This document shows, one piece after another, positions 23,752-31,872 of a stretch of 64,000 nt of DNA (positions are counted from its first letter, which is position 1; the number at the start of each line of letters is the position of its first letter). Made by a program: the position numbers and the translations under genes. This DNA comes from JBDHWG01 sp046328525. Lineage in GTDB: Bacteria; Chloroflexota; Anaerolineae; Epilineales; JAHCIE01. The stretch covers positions 186,001-250,000 of the forward strand of contig JAXLWK010000004.1 of the NCBI GenBank assembly GCA_046328525.1. The letters run 5' to 3'. A model generated the notes under the pieces. The model was not told where the DNA came from, made no database searches, and saw nothing but the letters and a program-made list of their open reading frames with translations.

Positions 23752-24738
23752 TTATTTCGCCGCCGGGCTGACGGCCGGGGTATCCGTGGGGGTCGCCTTG
23801 ACGCCGGGCAGCGCCAGCTTGAGGCTGAGCGCGCCGGAGACGGGGCAGGTGTCCATGCACTCCAGGCACATGATGCAGCTCGCGCTGGTCACGTCGCTCA
23901 TCTTCGCCACGTCCAGCCCGACCGGGCACTTGTAGTTGCACAGGTTGCACCCACCGCACGACGCCCCTTCGCGCTGGAGCCGCAGCGGGCTGATCTTGCT
24001 CGCCAGGCCGACGGCCGCGCCGAGGGGGCAGGCATAGCGGCACCACGGGCGCTCCACGAAGAAGGACGCCAGCAGGGTGACGCCGAGGAGGACGCCGCCC
24101 AGGGTCAATTGCAGCTCGGCCACGTGGATGAGGGCAGACCAGGGGTCGAAGTCGCGGAAGACCATGTAGCCGTAGTAAGCGGTGCCGACCAGGATCCACG
24201 CCAGCACGGCGTAGCGGAGGTAGCGGGCGGTGTAGTCGAGCCTCAGAATCCAGGGCGTCTCGTTCGGGTGAGCCAGGCGCTGGCGCGGGGTGACGCCCAG
24301 GCGCGTCTTGAGCGCCTTCATGCCGCGCCCCAGGACCGGGACGCGCTTTTGCAGCCCCAGGCTGAGCTTGAATAGCCACTCCTGGATGGCGCCCAGCGGA
24401 CAGATCCAGCCGCAGAAGGCGCCGCGCGCGACGACGGCGAGGGCGATGACGGCGATGAGGAGCACGAGGTTGGACGGGTGGGTGTGGGCGATGAAGGTTG
24501 TGCCCTGGAAGACGTAGCTGTAGAGGGTCTCCAGGCCGCCGAATGGGCAGAACGACTCGGGAGAGGCGGGCGCATTCTCCGCGCCCTCGCCCACGAGTGT
24601 GTGGGCAACCATCAGATAGAGGATGAAGAGGGCGAAGGCGAGCTGGCTGAACAGGCGCAGTGTCTGGATGCTACGCAGCCGTGCCCACATTCCACGGGGC
24701 TTTCGCCGCGCATTGACTTTGGCCGCTTGACTGGACAT
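23752..24738 (-). CDS. Membrane-bound 4Fe-4S ferredoxin-type protein (NapH/CcoG-like)
   Basis: A 328-residue electron-transfer protein. The start at 24738 has AAGGAG 6 bases upstream. Four or five membrane segments are present. Membrane-side Cys motifs CPFGGLETL, FCGWICPLGA and RYACPLGA match the NapH family. Two C-terminal clusters are seen: CGGCNLCNYKCPVG and CIMCLECMDTCPVSG. Such proteins pass electrons from quinol or thiols to periplasmic redox enzymes, or aid metal-centre assembly. The partner enzyme is not nearby. Confidence 0.88.
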   Translation of the reverse strand: MSSQAAKVNARRKPRGMWARLRSIQTLRLFSQLAFALFILYLMVAHTLVGEGAENAPASPESFCPFGGLETLYSYVFQGTTFIAHTHPSNLVLLIAVIALAVVARGAFCGWICPLGAIQEWLFKLSLGLQKRVPVLGRGMKALKTRLGVTPRQRLAHPNETPWILRLDYTARYLRYAVLAWILVGTAYYGYMVFRDFDPWSALIHVAELQLTLGGVLLGVTLLASFFVERPWCRYACPLGAAVGLASKISPLRLQREGASCGGCNLCNYKCPVGLDVAKMSDVTSASCIMCLECMDTCPVSGALSLKLALPGVKATPTDTPAVSPAAK

Positions 24739-25087
24739 TCCCATCTCCTTGCTGAATTGACGATTTCTGTTGCGCCGTAATTGGGATTCGCTGGCTGATC
24801 CCAGTATAGCGGCGGCTCGTGCAGAAACCGTGCAGGCGCAATGGAGTCTTTGGGCAGTCACCCCTCTGACCGACGCCCTCCCCCGCTGGGAGAGGGCGTC
24901 AAGATCACGTAACCTGTGACCACTGGCAGACGGGCGGCTCCGCGCTTGCGTGGGGAGCCGCCCGGAAAGTTAGTCGCCGGAGGTAGCACGCATTTACACC
25001 TTTTCGGGTCACGCAGAGTCGCCATACCTCAGGCATACTACTTACAATGCGTCGAAGCGTTCGAATCCACACATGAAGGAGCACAAC
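24739..25087. repeat. Gap with rep-A-like and GC hairpins
   Basis: Between divergent genes. Hairpins: GACGCCCTC/GAGGGCGTC at 24872-24900 (rep-A-like) and GGGCGGCTCC/GGAGCCGCCC at 24932-24963. The right end carries AAGGAG for the next gene. No clear -35/-10 pair was found. Confidence 0.5.
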
Positions 25088-25387
25088 ATGTTCAGGCGAG
25101 AAGAGCGGCGTCACGAGGAGATGCGGCACATGGAGCGGCGTCACCGCCGCCGGCGGATGATGGTCGGTGGCATGGTCGTCGTCGGCAGCACCGAGGCCAT
25201 GGTCAAGATGTCCGAAGCCGATGCCATGGCAGTGCAGCAGGCGACCGGTCAGAACCCGGAGGACATGTCTCACGAGGAGCTTCAGGCGACCATGCAGCAG
25301 CAGGGGATCCAGGAGCAGCCGGTCACGCCGGAAGATCAGCAGGCTGTGGCGTCGGCTGAAGCCGCGGAAGAAGGTGGTCAGGGATAG
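25088..25387 (+). CDS. Small charged protein of unknown function
   Basis: A 99-residue protein. The start at 25088 has AAGGAG 6 bases upstream; an ATG five codons earlier overlaps that site. The N-terminus is very basic and His/Arg/Met-rich (HEEMRHMERRHRRRRMMVGG), then a short hydrophobic stretch (GGMVVVGS), then a Gln/Glu-rich acidic tail. A charged head, small hydrophobic core and acidic tail are consistent with a small membrane- or nucleic-acid-associated protein; I cannot choose. Confidence 0.6.
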   Translation: MFRREERRHEEMRHMERRHRRRRMMVGGMVVVGSTEAMVKMSEADAMAVQQATGQNPEDMSHEELQATMQQQGIQEQPVTPEDQQAVASAEAAEEGGQG

Positions 25388-25426
25388 GGTCGGCCCTCGC
25401 CCAGACTCACACAGCGCGCCAAAACC

Positions 25427-25467
25427 GAGGCGCCGTCCCTGCCATACGCTGGCAAGGACGGCGCCTC
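25427..25467. terminator. Bidirectional terminator
   Basis: GAGGCGCCGTCC (25427-25438) and GGACGGCGCCTC (25456-25467), a 12-bp perfect stem between convergent genes, followed by a T-rich TGATTT on the right and an AAAA run on the left. Confidence 0.75.
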
Positions 25468-25539
25468 TGATTTGGAGTGTCTGGAGTTGTGTGTCGTCAT
25501 CTGGCTGAGTCTGCGAGAAGGCCCGCCGCCCGCTCCCCG

Positions 25540-25920
25540 TTAGAACGGCTTGATGACCGTCATGCCAAACAGCGACAGGAACCAGAGAACGATCCAGTAC
25601 ACGATACCGATGGCGATCGCCGCAGCGATTGCGCCGGCGAACCCGGCGACTTGCATGCCTGGCACGAAGCGGTCGCTAATCATCAGCACGACCGCCGCGA
25701 TGATGATGTAGATGATCGCGCCTAAGAGACCCGTGCCGAGACTGACGCTAAAGAGACTGAGAAACCAGTAAACGACGCTGGCGACGACGGCGATGACGAT
25801 GGCGGCGATGAACGCAGCTCCGTAGCTGGCGACGGTCAAGCCCATGTTCATCCGACCAACGATGTAGATGACCAGGGCAGCGACCAGGAACCCGATAATG
25901 AGCGAAAAGATAACACCCAT
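25540..25920 (-). CDS. Phage holin family 4-like membrane protein
   Basis: A 126-residue protein with four predicted membrane helices and short loops, matching the small holin-like 4-TM family found on many bacterial chromosomes outside prophages (FSLIIGFLVAALVIYIVGRM; AFIAAIVIAVVASVVYWFL). AAAGGGGG lies upstream of the ATG. There are no phage genes around it, so a lytic role is unlikely; the cellular role is unknown. Confidence 0.7.
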   Translation of the reverse strand: MGVIFSLIIGFLVAALVIYIVGRMNMGLTVASYGAAFIAAIVIAVVASVVYWFLSLFSVSLGTGLLGAIIYIIIAAVVLMISDRFVPGMQVAGFAGAIAAAIAIGIVYWIVLWFLSLFGMTVIKPF

Positions 25921-26063
25921 ACGTTAGCCCCCTTTCGTGGGACCCCGAGACGGCACGGGTAAGCGGACAGCGGGCCTATGCCAGTATATCACGCAATTGG
26001 CGCGGCGTATAGAGCGAACATACACTGATGAAGCATTTGCAGAGGCGCGGCCGGGGGTCGTCG
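25921..26063. other. Gap without firm feature
   Basis: 143 bp upstream of the holin-like gene. GCCAGTATATCACGC near 25979 could hold a -10 on either strand. Nothing else seen. Confidence 0.3.
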
Positions 26064-27086
26064 CTAGCCTAGCGCGATGTCGGGGCGGTTCTTGCGCACC
26101 CACGTGAGCAGTTCCTCCAGCCGCTTGGTGCGGATGAGCGTATTCATCAGCTCGCGCACCATCCCGGCCCGCACCGCTGTGCCGAGATCGTCGGCGGCGA
26201 TGTTCAGGTCGAAGCAGACGGTCTTTAGCTCATCCTCGCTCAGAGCGGCGGTGAGCGTGCGGCGGAGCGCGGACAGGTCAATGCCCTCGGTGCCGGGCAG
26301 CTTCGGGGCCTCCGCCAGCGCCGCCGCGTCCCCCGCCGCCGGCGGATCGGGGCGTTGGAGGGCCGCGGCGCGCGCCTGGATCGAGCGCAGGCTGGCTCTG
26401 AGCGCCTCGATGTCGTGCTTCAGCGCTTCCAGGTTCTGCGCCAGCGGGCCGTCCAGCGACGCCGCTTGCAGGTCGTCCAGCAGGTCGTAGAACTGCCGCT
26501 CCTGGGAGCGTTGCGCCGCCACCGCGACGGCGCGGCTGTAGAACTCACCGGGCGTCGGCCCGTCAGCGTACTCTACCAGTGTCACGTGCGTCAGGCCCGT
26601 ATCCCCAGCCACATAGTCGGCCACGGCGTGCACCATCACCTCGGCGGCGCTCGCCGGCGGCATGCGGGCAAAGCCGGTGGCGAGGGCGGGCAGGGCGAGG
26701 GTGCGCGCAGACAGGGCATCGGCCAGCTTCAAGCACCGCAGCATCGCCTCGCGCAGCTGCGCCTCGCCGGCGTACACCCCTCGGTCGAAGTCAACGACGA
26801 CGACGAATAGGATGTACTGCGCCTGAAGCGCGCCGGCGGTCGTCGCCACCACATCGCCCAGCTGCAGGGCGGTGTGCTTGCGCGCATCCTCCCACACCGC
26901 CGCACCGCCGGCCTTCAGGAGCGCCAGCGACGCCCCGCCGCCCATCGTCAGGTAGTTGTCGTCGGAACAGACGAGGGCGTCCGCCTCGACCGCCGCGATG
27001 TCGCCCCGCGTGACGCTGACGGTCGTGTGGCGAAACTGAAAGTCCGAAATGCTCTGCCCCGTTGGGACGCTCGGAGATGCGCCCAT
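26064..27086 (-). CDS. Macro domain - coiled coil - EAD7-like domain protein
   Basis: A 340-residue protein. The start at 27086 has GGGAGGG 4 bases upstream. Residues about 15-180 form a macro domain: VTRGDIAAVEADALVCSDDN and MGGGASLALLKAGG are the ADP-ribose-binding segments. Residues about 195-250 are a helical coiled coil (QNLEALKHDIEALRASLRSI). Residues about 270-340 (SALRRTLTAALSEDELKTVC, FDLNIAADDLG, ELLTWVRKNRPDI) resemble effector-associated domain 7, a helical adaptor that recruits partners in Chloroflexota and cyanobacterial conflict systems. It may sense or process ADP-ribose signals and dock an effector encoded elsewhere. Confidence 0.8.
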   Translation of the reverse strand: MGASPSVPTGQSISDFQFRHTTVSVTRGDIAAVEADALVCSDDNYLTMGGGASLALLKAGGAAVWEDARKHTALQLGDVVATTAGALQAQYILFVVVVDFDRGVYAGEAQLREAMLRCLKLADALSARTLALPALATGFARMPPASAAEVMVHAVADYVAGDTGLTHVTLVEYADGPTPGEFYSRAVAVAAQRSQERQFYDLLDDLQAASLDGPLAQNLEALKHDIEALRASLRSIQARAAALQRPDPPAAGDAAALAEAPKLPGTEGIDLSALRRTLTAALSEDELKTVCFDLNIAADDLGTAVRAGMVRELMNTLIRTKRLEELLTWVRKNRPDIALG

Positions 27087-27164
27087 ATTGCCCTCCCTTG
27101 AGAATGGGCCTGGGCCGCCGCAGTCCAGACCCTTCGCTTCGTTGCTCAGAACACAAGTTGCGGT

Positions 27165-27284
27165 GTCGCTGCGAGGAGGGCGACAGCCCGACGAAGCAGC
27201 CTCCCGGTCGGCGACAGACCCGCCGTCGCCGCTTAGGCGCACTCTAGCAAGGCCGGGAGATTGCTTCGCTACGCTCGCAATGAC
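27165..27284. repeat. rep-D element
   Basis: A degenerate left end (GTCGCTGCGAGG) and an intact right end (GGGAGATTGCTTCGCTACGC then TCGCAATGAC) bound the element. Upstream GCTCAGAACACA is shared with the 40.9 kb copy. Confidence 0.6.
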
Positions 27285-27357
27285 GCCACTGGTCTCTGTT
27301 ACCGTACCGCGGCGCGCTGTCACACGGCACAGGGTTCTCGGGGTGACGCCTGCACCT

Positions 27358-28161
27358 CTAGAGCGCGAAGACGGCGCGCGCGTTCTGGTGGAGGAACATC
27401 GCGCTGGTGTCTTCGTCCAGCCCAAGCAGGCTTAGCTCCGCCAGACAGGCCGCCGGCGTGAGCATCGGGTAATTCGTGCCAAACATCACCTTGCGCTTGC
27501 CGTTCGTCTTGATGTACGCGACCAACTCGGCCGGATAGCGCTTCGGCTTGTAGGCTGACGTATCTATGTAGACGTTCGGGAACTTGGTCGCGAACGCAAT
27601 CATCTCGACGTGCCACGGGTAGCCGATGTGGCCGCACACGATCGTCAGGTCCGGGAAGTCCAGCGCAACACGCTCGATGTGCAGCGGGCGGCCGGCCTCC
27701 GAGCTGCGCAGGGGGCCGGTCAGCCCCACCTGCAAGCACACCGGGACATTGAGCTCGACGCAGGCGGCGTATAGTGGGTAGTAGAGCGCGTGCGTGCACG
27801 GCAGCTCCCACAGCCACGGCACGACGCGCAGGCCCTTGAACCCGTGGACGGTCACGTACTCGCGCAAGGTCCGCACGGCGGCGACGGGGTCGCGCAGGTC
27901 AACCGATGCGATGCCGACGAACAGGTCGGGGTAACGCCGCGTAACCTCCAGCACCTCCTCGTTGGTGATGAGCGGGCCGTTGGGGCCATACCAGGCGCAG
28001 ATGAGCGCCTTCTCGACGCCCGCCGACTGCATGGCCTCGACGGTGAGCTCCAGCGGAATCTCGTCGCTCGTCAGCCCGGTCCACCGCCTCAGCGACTCGA
28101 AGTACGGCTCGGCGAGGAAGCGCTGGGTTGGATGCTGCGCCCAAACATCAATGACGTTCAT
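27358..28161 (-). CDS. Amidohydrolase family 2 protein
   Basis: A 267-residue TIM-barrel protein of the ACMSD/LigI-like amidohydrolase 2 family. GHIGYPWHVEMIAFATKFPN and YIDTSAYKPKRYP in the C-terminal half, and FGTNYPMLTPAACL with the usual late Asp replaced, place it in the family. The N-terminal HxH metal motif normally found in DxHxH is replaced (IDVWAQHP), so a different or absent metal centre is likely. Substrate unknown. It lies immediately upstream of the macro-EAD7 gene on the same strand, about 270 bp apart with a rep-D between. Confidence 0.8.
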   Translation of the reverse strand: MNVIDVWAQHPTQRFLAEPYFESLRRWTGLTSDEIPLELTVEAMQSAGVEKALICAWYGPNGPLITNEEVLEVTRRYPDLFVGIASVDLRDPVAAVRTLREYVTVHGFKGLRVVPWLWELPCTHALYYPLYAACVELNVPVCLQVGLTGPLRSSEAGRPLHIERVALDFPDLTIVCGHIGYPWHVEMIAFATKFPNVYIDTSAYKPKRYPAELVAYIKTNGKRKVMFGTNYPMLTPAACLAELSLLGLDEDTSAMFLHQNARAVFAL

Positions 28162-28244
28162 GCTGCGACCGCCTTGTTGTGCTCAAGCTGTCGTGTGCCG
28201 CGAAGCCGCCGGACCACGACCGCCGCGAAAGGATGTCCTCGCCT

Positions 28245-28603
28245 GCTATCAACGGATAGGTAACGGATAAACAGATAGACTATCGTAGGCTGAAGCCTAC
28301 GGCTAGGAATGCAAGCCCAAGGGGCTGCCGACGCCACAAGCCTCTCAGGCTTCCATTTTGTAGCCCGCTGCTTCAGCGGCGGGCGGCCCGACCCCGGAGC
28401 ATCGCTTTGCGGCAGACCACCGTAGGCTGAAGCCTACGGCTAGGAATGCAAGCCCAAGGGGCTGCCGACGCCACAAGCCTCTCAGGCTTCCATTTTGTAG
28501 CCCGCTGCTTCAGCGGCGGGCGGCCCGACCCCGGAGCATCGTTTTGCGGCAGCAGGATGGCTATCCGTCCGTATCCGTTTACCCGTTCTTATCCGTTGAC
28601 AGC
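28245..28603. repeat. Two tandem rep-C copies bounded by rep-H
   Basis: rep-C copies (minus orientation) start at 28284 and 28421, a 137-bp period, and differ by about one base in 130. They are enclosed by inverted rep-H copies (28245-28280 and 28560-28603). The right rep-H supplies the last codons and stop of the methyltransferase gene. The near identity implies a recent duplication. Confidence 0.8.
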
Positions 28604-31415
28604 CCCTCCCCCATCGGCAGCGCGGCCTGGCCCTGGGCGGCGGCGCGCTGGAGGTTGAGCGCCAGCAGCCGCGCCAGGATGTCCTCGTCGCCGAGGTCGC
28701 GCGGCCAGCCGTAGGCGTCCAGGACGGCGGCGTCGAGCTTCTTGTGGGCCAGGTCGAGCCAGGCCGGGCGCGCGTTGTAGAGGTTCGTGAGGGTGCGCTT
28801 CTTAAGCTCGGCGTCTGAGGCGTCGGGCGGGTTGAGCCAGGCGTCGCGCTTCTCGACAAGCTCCCGCGCCGCCTGCGCGATGGCCCCGACGCGCGCGTCG
28901 TCCGGCGGCTCCTGGCCCGGCGGCCACGGGAACGGGAACGTCTCGAAAGTGGTCGTGGGCGTGTAGCGGAAGCCGCTTTCCGCTTCTCGAAGCTGCGTTC
29001 CCATGCGACGCGCCCATAGCTCGTGCAGCCTTGAGTGCAGGACGCCGAAGAAATAGTCATCGTCGCGCACGATAGCAATTGTTGCTGAATCTGCTAGGGT
29101 CTCACGGCTAACCCATGTGAAAATGCGGTGCTTGGAGACTCGGGGCGTAACTATGTACCGCTGCAATGAAAGAACGGCAGCTCGAAACGCCGGGCGTGGT
29201 TCCATATGAATCCACCACCGCTCCCGATACGCTGCCCGATTGTTTTTCAAGCGTTCGGGATAGACGTTAGATTGCACATGGGTAAAAGGCTGCTCGTAGA
29301 GCGCTGCGTCCTCTTCAGGCATATCCACGCCAAAATCAACAATCCACATATAGCGAGGACGGCGCGTAATGTCAAGGCCGTTCGCCCACGGTCGAACCAC
29401 GTCGCTGTTGGGGCGACCATTCGGGTTGCCGACAGCCGCAAGCATCTGCTGCGCAACATCGTGCGGTATGTCGAACGCCCCCCCTTGGTGTCGCCCATGT
29501 ACGCATGGTTGAAGTTCTCAGCCAGCCGTTGCGCTAACGTCAGATTGAGAGTACCGGTGAGATTCGGGTTGATAGCTTGCACAGTGTTATCATCAAGCGT
29601 GCGTTCAACCTCACTGCCCTTGTCGAAGCCAACCATCGAGACCTGAACGGCTGCTCCGCCCTGAATCCAGCGGCGGTCGCTCCAGGCCATGAAGACATCA
29701 CCCGTTTCCTTGATTCTCTCAAGCACGCGGCGGTTGGCACCGCCGCGAATGGCTTGCGTCGCCAATAGGCCGGCGCGTTTGGCTGTGTCCGCCGCGATCA
29801 TGGCGCGGGCCTTCTCGAACCAGTAGGTCACCAGGTCGGCCTCACGCGGCACGCGGCCATCATAGAGCGTGAACAGGTCGTCAACATACTTGTCGCCCAA
29901 CTCGGCGCGCAGGCGCTTGCCGCCGAGGAAGGGCGGGTTGCCGATGATGACGTCGGCGGCGGGCCAGGCCGGCTCGGCGGGGCGACCGGCGTCGTCGAAG
30001 GCCAGGATGGCGTCCATCTCGCGGATGTTGTCCAGCGGTTTTAGGATTGGCTCGCCCGGGAAACCGTAGCCGTTGTCGTGCAGCCACTGGAGGTAGCCGA
30101 TCCACACCGTCGCCTGGGCCAGCTGCTGCGCGTACTCGTTGATCTCGATGCCGTAGAGCTGCTCGGGCGAGACGCGGGGGAAGAACGTGTTCAGCCCGAC
30201 CTCGCCGGCGAAGGTGCTGACCGTCTTTTCGAGGTCCAGCAGCTCCTTGAGGGCGACGTAGAGGAAGTTGCCGCTGCCGCACGCCGGGTCCAGCACCGTG
30301 ATCGCCGTCAGCCGCTCCGCAAAGCCCATCACCAGCGCCGTTAGCTCGTTCTGGAGGCGCGTCCGCGCGGCGCCCGCCGCCCCGTCGCGCCGCCCGGCCA
30401 GCTCCCGCGCCCGCGCCTGCACCTCCGCCCACTCGCGGCGCAGCGGGGTCATCAGCACCGGCTCGACAATCAAGAGGATGTCCTGGCGGCTGGTGTAGTG
30501 GGCGCCGAGCTGGGCGCGCTTGTCCGGGTCCAGGCTGCGCTCGAACAGCGTCCCGAACACCGACGGCTCGATGCTGGACCAGTCCAGCGCTGTGAGGCGG
30601 TCCAGGATGGCGAGGCCCTCGGAGCCCAGGTCGAGCGCGGCGGCGTCGTCGAACAGCCCGCCGTCGAAGTGGCGGATGGCGTCGTAGCCAAAGACACCGC
30701 CGCTGGACATGGCCTCGAAGAGCTGGCGCAGAGCGCCGCTGAACTGCGCCGGCCGCCCGCGGAGGTTGTGCACCAGGCGCGTGAACGCCTCGCGGGGGAG
30801 GAGGTCAATGTCCTCGGCGAACAGGCAGAACAGCAGGCGGATGAGGAAGTGGGCGGCGGCGTGGGCGTCTGCGCCCTGCCCGCGCAGCAGGTCGGCCAGG
30901 TGGGCGAACTGGCGCGCGGCCTCCTGGGTGACGCTCTCCGGCGTCTGAGGCGTCTTGAAGGCGTCGGGATTGGTGAAGACGTCGCGCAGCCGCCGCAGGC
31001 CGTCCGGTGTGAGCAGGTCGTCCAGGGTGAGGATCACCTGCTGCTTGACGGTGTTGGTGAAGTTGGTGTGGACGACGATGCGCTCCATGTCGGAGACGAC
31101 GAGGAGGGGCGGGTTCTCCAGCGCCTCGCGGTACTGGAGCAACTGCTGGTACGCCTTATCGAGGTTGGCGTGCCGCCCCTTGTACTCCCAGGCGAAGAAG
31201 CCGCGCTTGTACACGTCGGCCCAGCCCTGGCCGCCCTTCTGCTTGCTCGCGCCGGCCTCGAAGGTAAAGCGCGTGCCGGTCGGGTCGTCCTCGACCGGCG
31301 TGGGGTGGCCGACGAGGCGGCACAGGTCAATGAAGTGCTCCTGGTAGCCGGAGCGTTCCTTGACGGCGGTCTGCCGCCACTTGGCGACGAAGTCCTGGGG
31401 TGAGAGGTCGGGCAT
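28579..31415 (-). pseudogene. MmeI-like type IIL restriction-modification gene with frameshift
   Basis: A single-chain nuclease-methyltransferase of about 945 codons, broken at a G7 tract (29484-29478, minus). Frame one (31415 down to about 29480) begins MPDLSPQDFVAKW and holds a PDExK-type nuclease (GWADVYKRGFFAWEYKG), the helical spacer, methyltransferase motif I (VLDPACGSGNFLYVALKELL) and motif IV (NPPF). After GDTKGG the homologous reading (FDIPHDVAQQMLAAVGNPNG, then NGLDITRRPRYMW) continues in the next frame to 28579 and carries the target-recognition domain. One added G restores the whole protein. This may be decay, phase variation or a sequence error. It lies alone, with no separate endonuclease gene, as expected for the type. 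Confidence 0.85.
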
Positions 31416-31457
31416 GGCAAGAGGATAGCAGAGGCACGACCTGGGGTCAAGCGCCCG

Positions 31458-31667
31458 GCCCTCACCCCCCTACCCCCCTCGCCCGCTTTGGGCGAGGGGG
31501 AACGGCGCGTTCTGCCCCCCCTCTCCCAAAATGGGAGAGGGGCAGGGGTGAGGGACGCTCCACAGTATAGCGTGGAAGAGCCGAATTCACCCCCCCATCC
31601 CCCCGCCGGCGGGGGGAGCAGAGGGGGGTCTCCACGCTATTGTGTAGAGCTACCGGGGTGAGGGACG
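31458..31667. mobile_element. rep-A array invaded by a rep-B element
   Basis: Two rep-A palindromes (31458-31500 and 31514-31556) are followed by a 97-bp rep-B (31558-31654). GGGGTGAGGGACG occurs directly at both of its edges (31545-31557 and 31655-31667), consistent with a target duplication inside rep-A. The interior matches the 12.5 kb copy (GAAGAGCCGAATTCACCCCC). Confidence 0.7.
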
Positions 31668-31872
31668 GCCGAGGGAAATTCACGCCCCCGTCACAAATCG
31701 CGTCCCGCGCCGTTATATGTAGCAGGGGTCGCCCCACCTTACGAATACACCTTCTAGCCGGTTCCGGCTAGACTCATGGGTTGGCGAAACGTGCTGCAGA
31801 GACGCGCCGTGGCGCGTCTCTACATGAACACATACATGTGCGTCTGGTCTTCGCGCTAGGAGGAGTCGGAGC
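31668..31872. other. Leader region of the NHL gene with short palindromes
   Basis: Two perfect palindromes are present: TCTAGCCGGTTCCGGCTAGA (31753-31772) and AGAGACGCGCC/GGCGCGTCTCT (31798-31821). Either could be a protein-binding site or an mRNA hairpin. AGGAGGAG precedes the next ATG. Confidence 0.5.

Noticed and set aside
25010..25075. tRNA-like GTTCGAATCC
   Set aside because: The T-loop-like string has no matching acceptor, D or anticodon stems around it.
25540..25920. Prophage remnant (holin)
   Set aside because: Only one holin-like gene is present; there are no lysin, structural or integrase genes.
28579..31415. Two separate genes (a methyltransferase and a specificity protein)
   Set aside because: The junction GDTKGG/FDIPHD is continuous within MmeI-like proteins, and a single base at the G7 run reconnects the frames.
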